Source: Clostridiales bacterium (GTDB lineage Bacteria; Bacillota; Clostridia; Christensenellales; Aristaeellaceae). Taken from it: a stretch of DNA of 5,248 nucleotides. A program made the translations under genes and the position numbers. The stretch is taken from contig JAAZAQ010000082.1 in the NCBI GenBank assembly GCA_012514225.1, forward strand, positions 1 through 5,248. Reading direction: 5' to 3'. How positions within the stretch are numbered: the first letter of the stretch is position 1; the number at the start of each line of letters is the position of its first letter. Positions 1 through 5,248 of this stretch are shown here, in pieces. A model generated the notes under the pieces. It had not been told where the DNA came from and did not search any database. It saw nothing but the letters and a program-made list of their open reading frames with translations.

Positions 1-734
1 ACCGGCCGTTCCCGGCGCTTGCGGGTCTGGCCCAGGTAGGCGTCGCGCACCCGCTGGTTGCCCAGCAGGCTCATCCCGGTGTCCTCCATCGTGATGCGCC
101 CGGTCTCCAGCACGTAGCCGTAGTCGGCCGCGCGCAGGGCGGCGTTGGCGTTCTGCTCGATGAGCAGGATGGTGATGCCCTCCTGCATCAGCCGCTGGAT
201 AATCTGGAAGATGTCGCGCACCACCAGGGGCGCCAGGCCCAGGGAGGGCTCGTCCATCATCAGCAGCTTGGGACGTGCCATCAGCGCGCGCCCCACGGCC
301 AGCATCTGCTGCTCCCCGCCGGAGAGGGTGCCGGCCATCTGCCAGTGGCGCTCCTTGAGGCGGGGGAAGCGCTCGTACACATAGTCGATGGAGGCGTTGA
401 CCTCGCCCGGGTCGTCGCGCAGGTAGGCGCCGATTTTCAGGTTCTCCAGCACCGTCAGGTTGGGAAACACGCGCCGCCCCTCCGGCACCATCACGATGCC
501 CTCGGACACGATTCTGGACGTGTCCAGCGAGGTGATGTCCCGGCCGTCGAAGTTGATGGAGCCGGACCGGATCGGCACCAGGCCGCTGATGGCGCGCAGG
601 GTGGTGGACTTTCCGGCGCCGTTGGCGCCGATCAGGGTGACAATCTGCCCCTTCTCCACCGTGAAGGAGATGCCCTTGAGCGCCTCGATGCCGCCGTAGG
701 AGACCTGGAGGTTCTGGACGGTCAGCAGGCTCAT
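1..734 (-). CDS. livF: LivF, branched-chain amino acid ABC transporter ATPase (3' end cut by window)
   Basis: One of the two cytoplasmic ATPases that power the LIV importer; it pairs with LivG on the LivH-LivM channel. I translated 244 codons from the ATG at 734 with no stop before the window edge. Visible motifs are Walker A GANGAGKST (residues 36-44), the VPEGRRVF segment typical of LivF at the Q-loop (83-90, Glu85 in the Gln position), signature LSGGEQQ (137-143), Walker B LLMMDEP (157-163, catalytic Glu162) and the SLGL D-loop. The switch segment reads LIEQNA (191-196), so Gln194 replaces the usual H-loop His; this is normal for LivF. The family C-terminal AYLG is at 232-235, followed by a basic tail (QTRKRRERP) that continues outside the window. 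E. coli LivF is about 237 residues, so probably only a few residues are missing. The start overlaps the livG stop by 4 nt (ATGA), with GGAAGAGGA just upstream, which points to translational coupling. Family assignment is very secure. Confidence 0.96.
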   Translation of the reverse strand, partial: MSLLTVQNLQVSYGGIEALKGISFTVEKGQIVTLIGANGAGKSTTLRAISGLVPIRSGSINFDGRDITSLDTSRIVSEGIVMVPEGRRVFPNLTVLENLKIGAYLRDDPGEVNASIDYVYERFPRLKERHWQMAGTLSGGEQQMLAVGRALMARPKLLMMDEPSLGLAPLVVRDIFQIIQRLMQEGITILLIEQNANAALRAADYGYVLETGRITMEDTGMSLLGNQRVRDAYLGQTRKRRERP

Positions 735-1570
735 TCCTCTTCCACCCCCAAATAGGCCGTGATGACGTCCGGGTTGTCCTGCACCTCCTCCGGCACGCCG
801 TGCGCGATGAGCTTGCCGAAGTCAATCACGTACACGCGGTCGGAGATGTCCATCACCAGGTCCATGTGATGCTCGATCAGGAAGACCGTCAGGCCGAACT
901 GGTTCTTGATGCCGGTGATGAAGCGGCCCAGGTCGTCGGTCTCCTGCGGGTTCATGCCGGCGGCCGGCTCGTCCAGCAGCAGCAGCTGGGGCTTTGTGGC
1001 CAGCGCGCGGGCGATTTCGAGGCGCCGCTGCTTGCCGTAGGGCAGGGAGGTCGCCTTCTCGTCCTTCAGGTCGGCCAAGCCCACCACCTCCAGCATCTCC
1101 AGCGCGTGCCGGCGCATCTGCTGCTCCTCCCGGTAGTTGAGGCGGAAGGCGGCGGTGAAGAGGTTGCTGGTCTTGTGCAGGTGGGTGGCGATGAGCACGT
1201 TCTCAAACACCGTCTGCGTCTTGAACAGCCGGATGTTCTGGAAGGTGCGGGCGATGCCCATCTTGGTGATGCGGTCGGGCGTGTTGACGACCGTCTCCGC
1301 CGGGAAGGCCTTGTCGCTGCCCGCGTACAGCTCCTTCATCCTGCCCTGGGGCCTGTTGCTGATGATGAGGTTGCCCAGGTAGCGCACCTGGCCGCTGGTG
1401 GGCGTGTACACGCCGGTGATGCAGTTGAAGGCCGTCGTCTTGCCGGCGCCGTTGGGCCCGATGAGGGCGACGATTTCGCCCCGGTCCACCCGCATGGAGA
1501 GGCTGTCCACGGCCACCACGCCGCCGAACTGCATGGTGACGCGGTCCAGTTCCAGCACCCGCTCAGCCAT
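731..1570 (-). CDS. livG: LivG, branched-chain amino acid ABC transporter ATPase
   Basis: Cytoplasmic ATPase subunit of the LIV importer, 279 residues. Motifs in order: Walker A GPNGAGKTT (38-46), the NCITG segment, Q-loop ARTFQNIRLF (Gln111), signature LPYGKQRRLEIARAL (176-190), Walker B LLLLDEP (196-202, catalytic Glu201), AAGMNP D-loop region (203-208) and H-loop LIEHHMDLVM with His234. It ends with the family's NPDVITAYLG element and an acidic VEEE tail. The signature has Pro in place of Ser (LPYG rather than LSGG), a variant familiar in LivG proteins. The protein is about 24 residues longer than E. coli LivG (255); the extra length lies between Walker A and the Q-loop, roughly residues 70-95. 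The ATG at 1570 is favoured by an AAGGGAGG ribosome binding site with 8-nt spacing inside the end of livM. It overlaps livM by 8 nt and livF by 4 nt. Confidence 0.97.
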   Translation of the reverse strand: MAERVLELDRVTMQFGGVVAVDSLSMRVDRGEIVALIGPNGAGKTTAFNCITGVYTPTSGQVRYLGNLIISNRPQGRMKELYAGSDKAFPAETVVNTPDRITKMGIARTFQNIRLFKTQTVFENVLIATHLHKTSNLFTAAFRLNYREEQQMRRHALEMLEVVGLADLKDEKATSLPYGKQRRLEIARALATKPQLLLLDEPAAGMNPQETDDLGRFITGIKNQFGLTVFLIEHHMDLVMDISDRVYVIDFGKLIAHGVPEEVQDNPDVITAYLGVEEE

Positions 1571-2996
1571 TGGCGCCGCCTCCCTTCCGGGGGGACAGCC
1601 TTCGCGCGATGCGCTTCAGGCTCAGTTCCTTGTCGCCCATGATGCCCCTGCGGTAAAACAGCACCACCGCCATGATGATGACGGAGAAGACCACCATCCG
1701 GAAGCCCGAGCGCATCAGCGGCAGCTGGAAGGAGCCGATGGCCTGCTCGTTGTCCAGGAACCGCAGCCACCACTCGCTGGCGGCGATGAAGAGGAAGCTG
1801 GCCATCACCGAGCCGGTCAGCGAGCCCATGCCGCCGATGACCACGATGAGCAGGATTTCGTAGGTCATGGCGCTGGTGAAGGCCGCCGCCTGCACCGTGG
1901 TCTGGTACATCGCCAGTAGCGCGCCGCCCACGCCGGCGAAGAAGCTGCTGATGACGAAGGCCAGTTGCTTGTGCCGGAACAGGTTGATGCCCATCGCCTC
2001 GGCCGCCACCTCGTCGTCCCGGATGGCCTTGAAGGAGCGGCCGTAGGTGGAATGGATGACCAGCGCGATGAAGGCGACGCAGGCGCCGGCCACCAGGAAG
2101 GGGAAGAGCACGGTGTCGAAGGTCGGGTACTTGCGCAGCAGGTTGGAGCCGTTGGTGATGGGCCCCAGGCCGTCGTACTGGAAGACCGCGCGGATGATTT
2201 CCGCGAAGCCCAGCGTGGCGATGGCCAGGTAGTCGCTCTTGAGGCGCAGGACGGGCAGCCCGATCAAGAAGGCGAAGAAGGCGGCCGCCGCGCCCGCCAG
2301 GGCAAGGGCCGCCAGGGTGGGCAGCGCGAACTGTACCAGGCCGCCGTCGTAGTACTGGTACACCTGCGCGCGGCTCTGCGTCTCGATGGTGAAGATGGCG
2401 AAGGTGTAGGCGCCGATGAGCATGAAGCCGGCCTGGCCCAGGGAGAACAGGCCGGTGAAGCCGTTGAGGAGGTTCATGGCGACGGCGACCAGCGCGTAAA
2501 TCGCGCCCTTCTTCAGCACGGTAATCAGCATCGTGCCGGAGCCGACGACGGACTCCAGGATATACACCCCGGCGTAGAGCAGGCCGATGAGCAGCGCCGG
2601 CAGCGCGGCCTTCCTGATTTTGCCCGTCCGGTCGAAGACGGCGCCCAGCAGCAGCGCGCCCGCGAGCAGCAGGAACAGCCCGGCCGCCGTCAGGGACGGC
2701 CGGTTGCGGTAGACGAACAGCTCCCGGGCGACGGTCCCGCCGGTGTCCAGCCGGTCCGGCCAGCCGTCCAGGTAGCGCTCCAGGCTGCGGAGGACTTTCT
2801 CGCGGCTGCCTTCCGCAAGCGCGTCCAGCACGCGGTCCTTCGCCTTCTGCATCTTCGTGTCCTGCGCCGCCGCGCCCTGCGCGTCCATCCGCTCCAGCAG
2901 CCCCGGCAGCTTATCCTTCGAGGACTCGGCGGCAATGACCAGGACGGCGGCACACAGGATGAGGAGGGCGGCAAGGATGATTTTCACTGTCTTCAT
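1563..2996 (-). CDS. livM: LivM, branched-chain amino acid ABC transporter permease with extended N-terminus
   Basis: Second membrane permease of the LIV importer, 477 residues. The BPD_transp_2-type core begins near residue 160 with a GAIYALVAVAMNLLNG segment, followed by SLGQAGFMLIGAY (185-197), LPVLRLKSDYLAIATLGFAEIIR (247-269 region), the cytoplasmic ATPase-contacting loop GRSFKAIRDDEVAAEAMGIN (319-338), and GGMGSLTGSVMAS (388-400). Before the core there is a hydrophobic segment at about 5-23, a charged, helix-prone hydrophilic stretch at about 24-102, and hydrophobic segments at about 103-121 and 129-150. E. coli LivM (about 425 residues) also has N-terminal extra segments, but its first loop is far shorter. 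The C-terminus is basic. The ATG at 2996 is supported by AGGAGG five nt upstream. The gene starts 9 nt after livH and its last 8 nt overlap livG. The family call is secure; the role of the extension is unknown. Confidence 0.95.
   Translation of the reverse strand: MKTVKIILAALLILCAAVLVIAAESSKDKLPGLLERMDAQGAAAQDTKMQKAKDRVLDALAEGSREKVLRSLERYLDGWPDRLDTGGTVARELFVYRNRPSLTAAGLFLLLAGALLLGAVFDRTGKIRKAALPALLIGLLYAGVYILESVVGSGTMLITVLKKGAIYALVAVAMNLLNGFTGLFSLGQAGFMLIGAYTFAIFTIETQSRAQVYQYYDGGLVQFALPTLAALALAGAAAAFFAFLIGLPVLRLKSDYLAIATLGFAEIIRAVFQYDGLGPITNGSNLLRKYPTFDTVLFPFLVAGACVAFIALVIHSTYGRSFKAIRDDEVAAEAMGINLFRHKQLAFVISSFFAGVGGALLAMYQTTVQAAAFTSAMTYEILLIVVIGGMGSLTGSVMASFLFIAASEWWLRFLDNEQAIGSFQLPLMRSGFRMVVFSVIIMAVVLFYRRGIMGDKELSLKRIARRLSPRKGGGANG
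1579..1586 (-). promoter_or_regulatory. livG ribosome binding site within the livM 3' end
   Basis: AAGGGAGG lies 8 nt before the livG ATG at 1570 and encodes part of the C-terminal RKGGGANG of LivM. It decides the livG start and, with the 8-nt gene overlap, suggests coupled translation. Confidence 0.75.
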
Positions 2997-3001
2997 GCGC
3001 G

Positions 3002-3007
3002 CCTCCT
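3002..3007 (-). promoter_or_regulatory. livM ribosome binding site overlapping the livH stop
   Basis: AGGAGG begins inside the TAG stop codon of livH (TAGGAGG) and lies five nt before the livM ATG. A ribosome terminating on livH would sit on the livM initiation site, which supports translational coupling of the two permeases. Confidence 0.8.
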
Positions 3008-3893
3008 ACACCTTTTCGTGGACCGCTTCGCCGAAGAGGCCCGTGGGCTTGAAAATCAGGATGATGATCAGCAGCGCGAAGGTGAAGGCGTCGGAGAAGG
3101 TGGTCAGCCCCATGGCCTTGATGATGTTCTCCGCGATGCCGATGATGAAGGCGCCGATGACCGCGCCGGGAATCGAGCCGATGCCGCCGAAGACTGCGGC
3201 CACGAAGGCCTTCAGCCCCGGCATCGCGCCGGCGGTGGGCGTGACGGCGGTGTAGTTGGAGAAGTACAGCATCGACCCGACCGCCGCCAAAAAGGAGCCG
3301 ATGACGAAGGTGACGGAGATGACGCCGTTGATTTTGATGCCCATGAGCTTGGAGGTCTCGAAGTCCTTGCTCACCGCGCGCATCGCCATGCCGATCTTGG
3401 TGTGACGGATGAGCTGCGTCAGCAGCAGCACCAGGACCAGCGTCAGCACCGGGGTCACCAGGGTCACCATCTTGGTCGTCGCGCCCAAGAGGGTCACGGA
3501 GCTGGAAATCCACGGGATGACGGGGTACTGCTTGGCCAGGCCGCCGGTCACGTACCACATCAGGTTCTGCAAAAGGTAGCTCACCCCGATGGCCGAAATC
3601 ATGATGGACATCCGGGGCGCGTCGCGCAGGGGCTTGTAGGCCACCCGCTCCACCGCGAAGCCCAGCAGCACGGTGATGACCGCGGTCAGCGGCAGGGAGA
3701 TGTACAGCGGCATCGTGGCGTTCATGTAGACCATCAGGTAGGCGGCGACGGTGAAGATGTCGCCGTGGGCGAAGTTGATGAGCCGCAGGATGCCGTAGAC
3801 CATCGTGTAGCCGATGGCAATCAGCGCGTACTGCCCGCCCACGGAGATGCCGGCCAGCAGGTAGGGAAGGTTGGCGCGGATGAAGTCCGACAT
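3006..3893 (-). CDS. livH: LivH, branched-chain amino acid ABC transporter permease
   Basis: Membrane permease that forms the import channel together with LivM. It is 295 residues, close to E. coli LivH (308). The N-terminal family signature runs from GGQYALIAIGYTMVYG (19-34) through RLINFAHGDIF (37-47). Multiple hydrophobic segments follow (about 67-83, 96-114, 145-162, 190-212, 228-258, 268-282). The cytoplasmic ATPase-contacting loop is GMAMRAVSKDFETSKLMGI (168-186), and FGGIGSIPGAVIGA (235-248) and the terminal FKPTGLFG (281-288) are typical of LivH. The ATG at 3893 is chosen because it gives the standard N-terminus and has AAGGGGG five nt upstream, a moderate ribosome binding site. It lies 85 nt downstream of livK, just after a strong hairpin, and its TAG stop is embedded in the livM ribosome binding site. 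No defects are seen. Confidence 0.97.
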   Translation of the reverse strand: MSDFIRANLPYLLAGISVGGQYALIAIGYTMVYGILRLINFAHGDIFTVAAYLMVYMNATMPLYISLPLTAVITVLLGFAVERVAYKPLRDAPRMSIMISAIGVSYLLQNLMWYVTGGLAKQYPVIPWISSSVTLLGATTKMVTLVTPVLTLVLVLLLTQLIRHTKIGMAMRAVSKDFETSKLMGIKINGVISVTFVIGSFLAAVGSMLYFSNYTAVTPTAGAMPGLKAFVAAVFGGIGSIPGAVIGAFIIGIAENIIKAMGLTTFSDAFTFALLIIILIFKPTGLFGEAVHEKV

Positions 3894-3898
3894 GAAGT

Positions 3899-3905
3899 CC
3901 CCCTT
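3899..3905 (-). promoter_or_regulatory. livH ribosome binding site
   Basis: AAGGGGG lies five nt before the livH ATG. It is a weaker match than AGGAGG and sits just past the base of the large hairpin, so folding there could limit ribosome access to livH. Confidence 0.55.
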
Positions 3906-3912
3906 GCAGGAA

Positions 3913-3948
3913 GCGGGGGGGGCCGACGCTCGGACGTCAGCCCCCCGC
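3913..3948 (-). promoter_or_regulatory. Strong intercistronic hairpin between livK and livH (attenuator or mRNA-stabilising type)
   Basis: In the transcribed sense, GGGGGGCTGACG (3946-3935) pairs with CGTCGGCCCCCC (3928-3917). This makes a 12-bp stem with one G-U pair and a six-nt loop TCCGAG; with a two-nt bulge, two more pairs extend it to 3913-3948. No U-tract follows (the next bases are TTCCTGC), so it is not a canonical intrinsic terminator. It starts about 30 nt after the livK stop and ends 7 nt before the livH ribosome binding site. A likely role is to protect the 3' end of livK mRNA from exonucleases or reduce read-through, so the binding protein exceeds the membrane subunits. The structure is plain in the sequence; the role is inferred. 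Confidence 0.7.
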
Positions 3949-3961
3949 CCGGTCAGACCGG
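3949..3961. repeat. Short inverted repeat directly before the intercistronic hairpin
   Basis: CCGGTC-T-GACCGG is a perfect inverted repeat about one central base; as RNA it would fold as a five-bp stem with a three-nt loop. It abuts the larger hairpin at 3913-3948, so the spacer carries two stacked stem-loops. Confidence 0.5.
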
Positions 3962-3978
3962 TTTATGCCAAGGTATGG

Positions 3979-5154
3979 TTATTTCTCCACGCCCTGGACC
4001 TTGACGAAGGTCCAGGCGCCCGCGGCGTTGTCGGACTTCTTGATGAAGGCCTGGTCGCGCACGGCGTCGCCGTTCTCGCCAAAGACAATCGCGCCGGTCA
4101 CGCCGTCGTAGGTCACTTCCGCCATGATGTCGGCGATGTCCTGGCGGTCGCCGGAGTCGGCCTTCTTCAGGGCCTCCAGGGCGACCATGTAGCCGTCGTA
4201 GCCCAGCGCGGACACGGCTGCCACGATGTCGTTGCCGCCGTTGTTGGCCAGCTTGTCCGGGTTGGCGTTGAGCCATTCCTTGAAGCCCTTGACGAACTCC
4301 GCCGCCTTGGAGGAGGTGTCGCCCTCGTCGAAGAAGGTGGAGACGCTCACCGACAGCTCGGTGCCCTTCGCGGCGTCCAGGATGACGGAGGAGTCCCAGG
4401 TGTCGCCGGCCAGGATGGGAATCTTGACGCCGTTGGCGGCGGCTTGGGTGATGATCTGCGCGGCGAACTCGGTGGAGGTGGGGGAGAAGATGACCTCGGC
4501 GCCGGCGTTCACGGCGTTGGTCAGGTAGGCCGCGAAGTCGCTGGTGCCCAGCGGGAAGGTCTCGCCGGTCACCTCGCCGCCCTTGCCCTTGAAGGCCTCG
4601 GTGAAGTAGTGGGCCAGGCCCACGTCATAGTCGTTGCCCAGCTGCGCCAGGGTGTAGGCCTTCTTGGCGGCGTACTCGTCCATGGCGAAGTTGGCCAGCA
4701 CCGTGCCCTGGAAGGGGTCCAGGTAGCAGATGCGGTAGTACAGGGGGTTGCCCAGGGTCACCTGCGGGTTGGTGCAGGAGATGCCGACGGCGACGACGCC
4801 CGCCTCGTTGAAGGTGGGCGCGGCGGCGATGGACACGCCGGAGCCGTAGGAGCCCAGCACGATGGACGAGCCCGCCGAGACCAGCTGCTGCGCGGCGGAG
4901 ACCGCCTTGTCGTTGGAGGACTGGTTGTCCACCTCGACCAGGTTGATTTTGTACACGCCGTCAGACAGCTCGACCGTCGGCTGCACGAAGTTGGCGTAGT
5001 AGATGCCCAGGGTTTCCTGCTTGCCGCCCGCGCCGTTGGGGCCGGAGGCCGGTTCGTAGATGCCGATGGTGATTTCGCCCTTGACGCCTTCCGCCGTCGC
5101 CAGGACGGGCAGCAGCATCAGCAGGGACAGGGCCAGCGCGATCCATTTCCTCAT
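3979..5154 (-). CDS. livK: LivK/LivJ-type substrate-binding protein of a branched-chain amino acid ABC transporter
   Basis: Extracytoplasmic solute-binding protein (Peripla_BP_6/LIVBP type), 391 residues, that hands its ligand to LivH-LivM. A Sec signal peptide is clear: MRK, a hydrophobic core at 5-18, and an Ala-x-Ala site (A19-T20-A21) before Glu22. There is no lipobox Cys, so it is predicted to be secreted rather than lipid-anchored. The mature part has the two-lobe fold pattern: EITIGIYEPASGPNG (27-41), LVSAGSSIVLGSYGS (91-105), ISCTNPQVT (125-133) at the position of the ligand-binding Ser/Thr loop, and hinge/second-lobe strands VIFSPTS (221-227) and PILAGDTWDS (246-255). C127 and C143 are the only cysteines. 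The start is fixed by AGGAGG 8 nt upstream of the ATG at 5154. The ligand is probably leucine, isoleucine or valine, but this family also binds other amino acids, amides and urea, so the exact substrate is open. Confidence 0.93.
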   Translation of the reverse strand: MRKWIALALSLLMLLPVLATAEGVKGEITIGIYEPASGPNGAGGKQETLGIYYANFVQPTVELSDGVYKINLVEVDNQSSNDKAVSAAQQLVSAGSSIVLGSYGSGVSIAAAPTFNEAGVVAVGISCTNPQVTLGNPLYYRICYLDPFQGTVLANFAMDEYAAKKAYTLAQLGNDYDVGLAHYFTEAFKGKGGEVTGETFPLGTSDFAAYLTNAVNAGAEVIFSPTSTEFAAQIITQAAANGVKIPILAGDTWDSSVILDAAKGTELSVSVSTFFDEGDTSSKAAEFVKGFKEWLNANPDKLANNGGNDIVAAVSALGYDGYMVALEALKKADSGDRQDIADIMAEVTYDGVTGAIVFGENGDAVRDQAFIKKSDNAAGAWTFVKVQGVEK

Positions 5155-5162
5155 GATGGAAT

Positions 5163-5168
5163 CCTCCT
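5163..5168 (-). promoter_or_regulatory. livK ribosome binding site
   Basis: AGGAGG (within AAGGAGGAT) sits 8 nt before the ATG at 5154. It is a near-perfect match to the anti-Shine-Dalgarno and fixes the start of the signal peptide. It is among the best ribosome binding sites in the operon, consistent with abundant production of the binding protein. Confidence 0.85.
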
Positions 5169-5175
5169 TGTCAGT

Positions 5176-5191
5176 CTATTCGTGTATTCGT
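5176..5191. repeat. Tandem 8-bp repeat in the livK leader
   Basis: Two adjacent 8-mers, CTATTCGT and GTATTCGT on the plus strand, differ only at the first base. The second copy runs into the palindrome at 5190-5199. It could be part of a regulator site or a chance duplication in an AT-richer leader. Confidence 0.3.
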
Positions 5192-5199
5192 CCGCGGAC
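5190..5199. promoter_or_regulatory. Perfect 10-bp palindrome in the livK leader
   Basis: GTCCGCGGAC reads the same on both strands. It lies about 10-20 nt downstream of the predicted transcription start, where a bound repressor could block transcription. It does not extend as a perfect palindrome, and a 10-bp palindrome in GC-rich DNA can occur by chance, so the operator role is only a possibility. Confidence 0.25.
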
Positions 5200-5215
5200 A
5201 GATGTATGTGCGGTA

Positions 5216-5244
5216 ATTCTACACCCGGCCCCTTGAAAATGCAA
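5216..5244 (-). promoter_or_regulatory. Candidate sigma-A/sigma-70 promoter of the liv operon
   Basis: On the minus strand a TAGAAT -10 box (5216-5221, five of six matches to TATAAT) lies 17 nt downstream of TTGCAT (5239-5244, matching only the TTG half of the -35 consensus). The 17-nt spacing is optimal. Initiation would fall near 5209, giving a leader of about 55 nt before livK. The -10 sits in the AT-rich patch of an otherwise GC-rich window. The -35 is weak, so the promoter may need an activator or be modest in strength. The prediction rests on pattern only. Confidence 0.5.
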
Positions 5245-5248
5245 GCGA

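Noticed and set aside
176..205. LivF H-loop His replaced by Gln (LIEQNA) as a sign of a dead ATPase
   Set aside because: Gln at this position is normal for LivF proteins, including E. coli LivF (VEQNA). Walker A, Walker B and the signature motif are all intact.
1030..1050. Degenerate signature motif in LivG (LPYGK instead of LSGGQ)
   Set aside because: LPYG/LAYG variants are usual in LivG, and the following QRRLEIARAL is intact, so it is not evidence of decay.
800..1642. A 280-codon plus-strand open frame opposite livG
   Set aside because: Antisense shadow of livG with Val/His/Gly/Leu-rich, non-domain-like composition. LivG carries every ABC ATPase motif in the opposite frame.
2911..3558. 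A 215-codon minus-strand open frame overlapping livH and livM
   Set aside because: Out of frame with both conserved genes, His/Arg/Asp-rich, and crosses their junction; it is a frame-shifted shadow.
3913..3948. Intrinsic terminator ending the operon after livK
   Set aside because: The stem is strong enough, but no U-tract follows it in the transcribed direction, and livHMGF have no obvious promoter of their own in the short spacer. A partial-stop or stabilising hairpin fits better.
1965..4004. A 679-codon plus-strand open frame running opposite livM and livH
   Set aside because: It is antisense to two clearly conserved genes, crosses their boundary and the hairpin spacer, and encodes a low-complexity Gly/Asp/Gln/His/Arg-rich product with no recognisable domain. 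Long stop-free antisense frames are expected from GC-rich codon bias.
5155..5248. Leader peptide attenuator or riboswitch upstream of livK
   Set aside because: The leader from the predicted start is only about 55 nt, with no short open frame rich in Leu/Ile/Val codons and no terminator/antiterminator pair. It is too short for a known amino-acid riboswitch.

Overview
The window holds one minus-strand operon encoding a branched-chain amino acid (LIV/HAAT-type) ABC importer, in the classical order livK-livH-livM-livG-livF. Transcription runs from the high-coordinate end towards position 1. Four genes are complete (livK, livH, livM, livG). livF is complete at its start but runs off the left edge without a stop. 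The only non-coding stretches are the leader upstream of livK (5155-5248, cut by the window edge) and the livK-livH spacer (3894-3978). No RNA gene, mobile element, CRISPR array or unrelated gene is visible.

Layout, in transcription order: a candidate sigma-A/sigma-70-type promoter (5216-5244); a short leader of about 55 nt with a small palindrome and an 8-bp tandem repeat; an AGGAGG ribosome binding site; livK (secreted binding protein). Next comes an 85-nt spacer with a strong GC-rich hairpin that has no U-tract, then livH (permease) and, 9 nt on, livM (permease with a long N-terminal extension). livG (ATPase) overlaps livM by 8 nt and livF (ATPase) overlaps livG by 4 nt. The last four genes look translationally coupled. 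The hairpin sits where many importer operons reduce expression of the membrane and ATPase genes relative to the binding protein.

How the parts work together: LivK captures the amino acid outside the membrane and delivers it to the LivH-LivM channel. LivG and LivF on the cytoplasmic face hydrolyse ATP to drive import. The exact substrate cannot be read from the sequence; leucine/isoleucine/valine is the family default.

Organism: the DNA is GC-rich (clearly above 60% by eye), the ribosome binding sites are strong and purine-rich (AGGAGG), and the LivK signal peptide ends in an Ala-x-Ala site with no lipobox cysteine. This fits a GC-rich member of the Clostridia, possibly a gut Christensenellales-like lineage, but that is an inference and a diderm host is not excluded. 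Overall this is an ordinary transport operon. I see no undescribed system; the points worth a second look are the LivM extension, the intercistronic hairpin, the non-lipoprotein LivK and the leader repeats.
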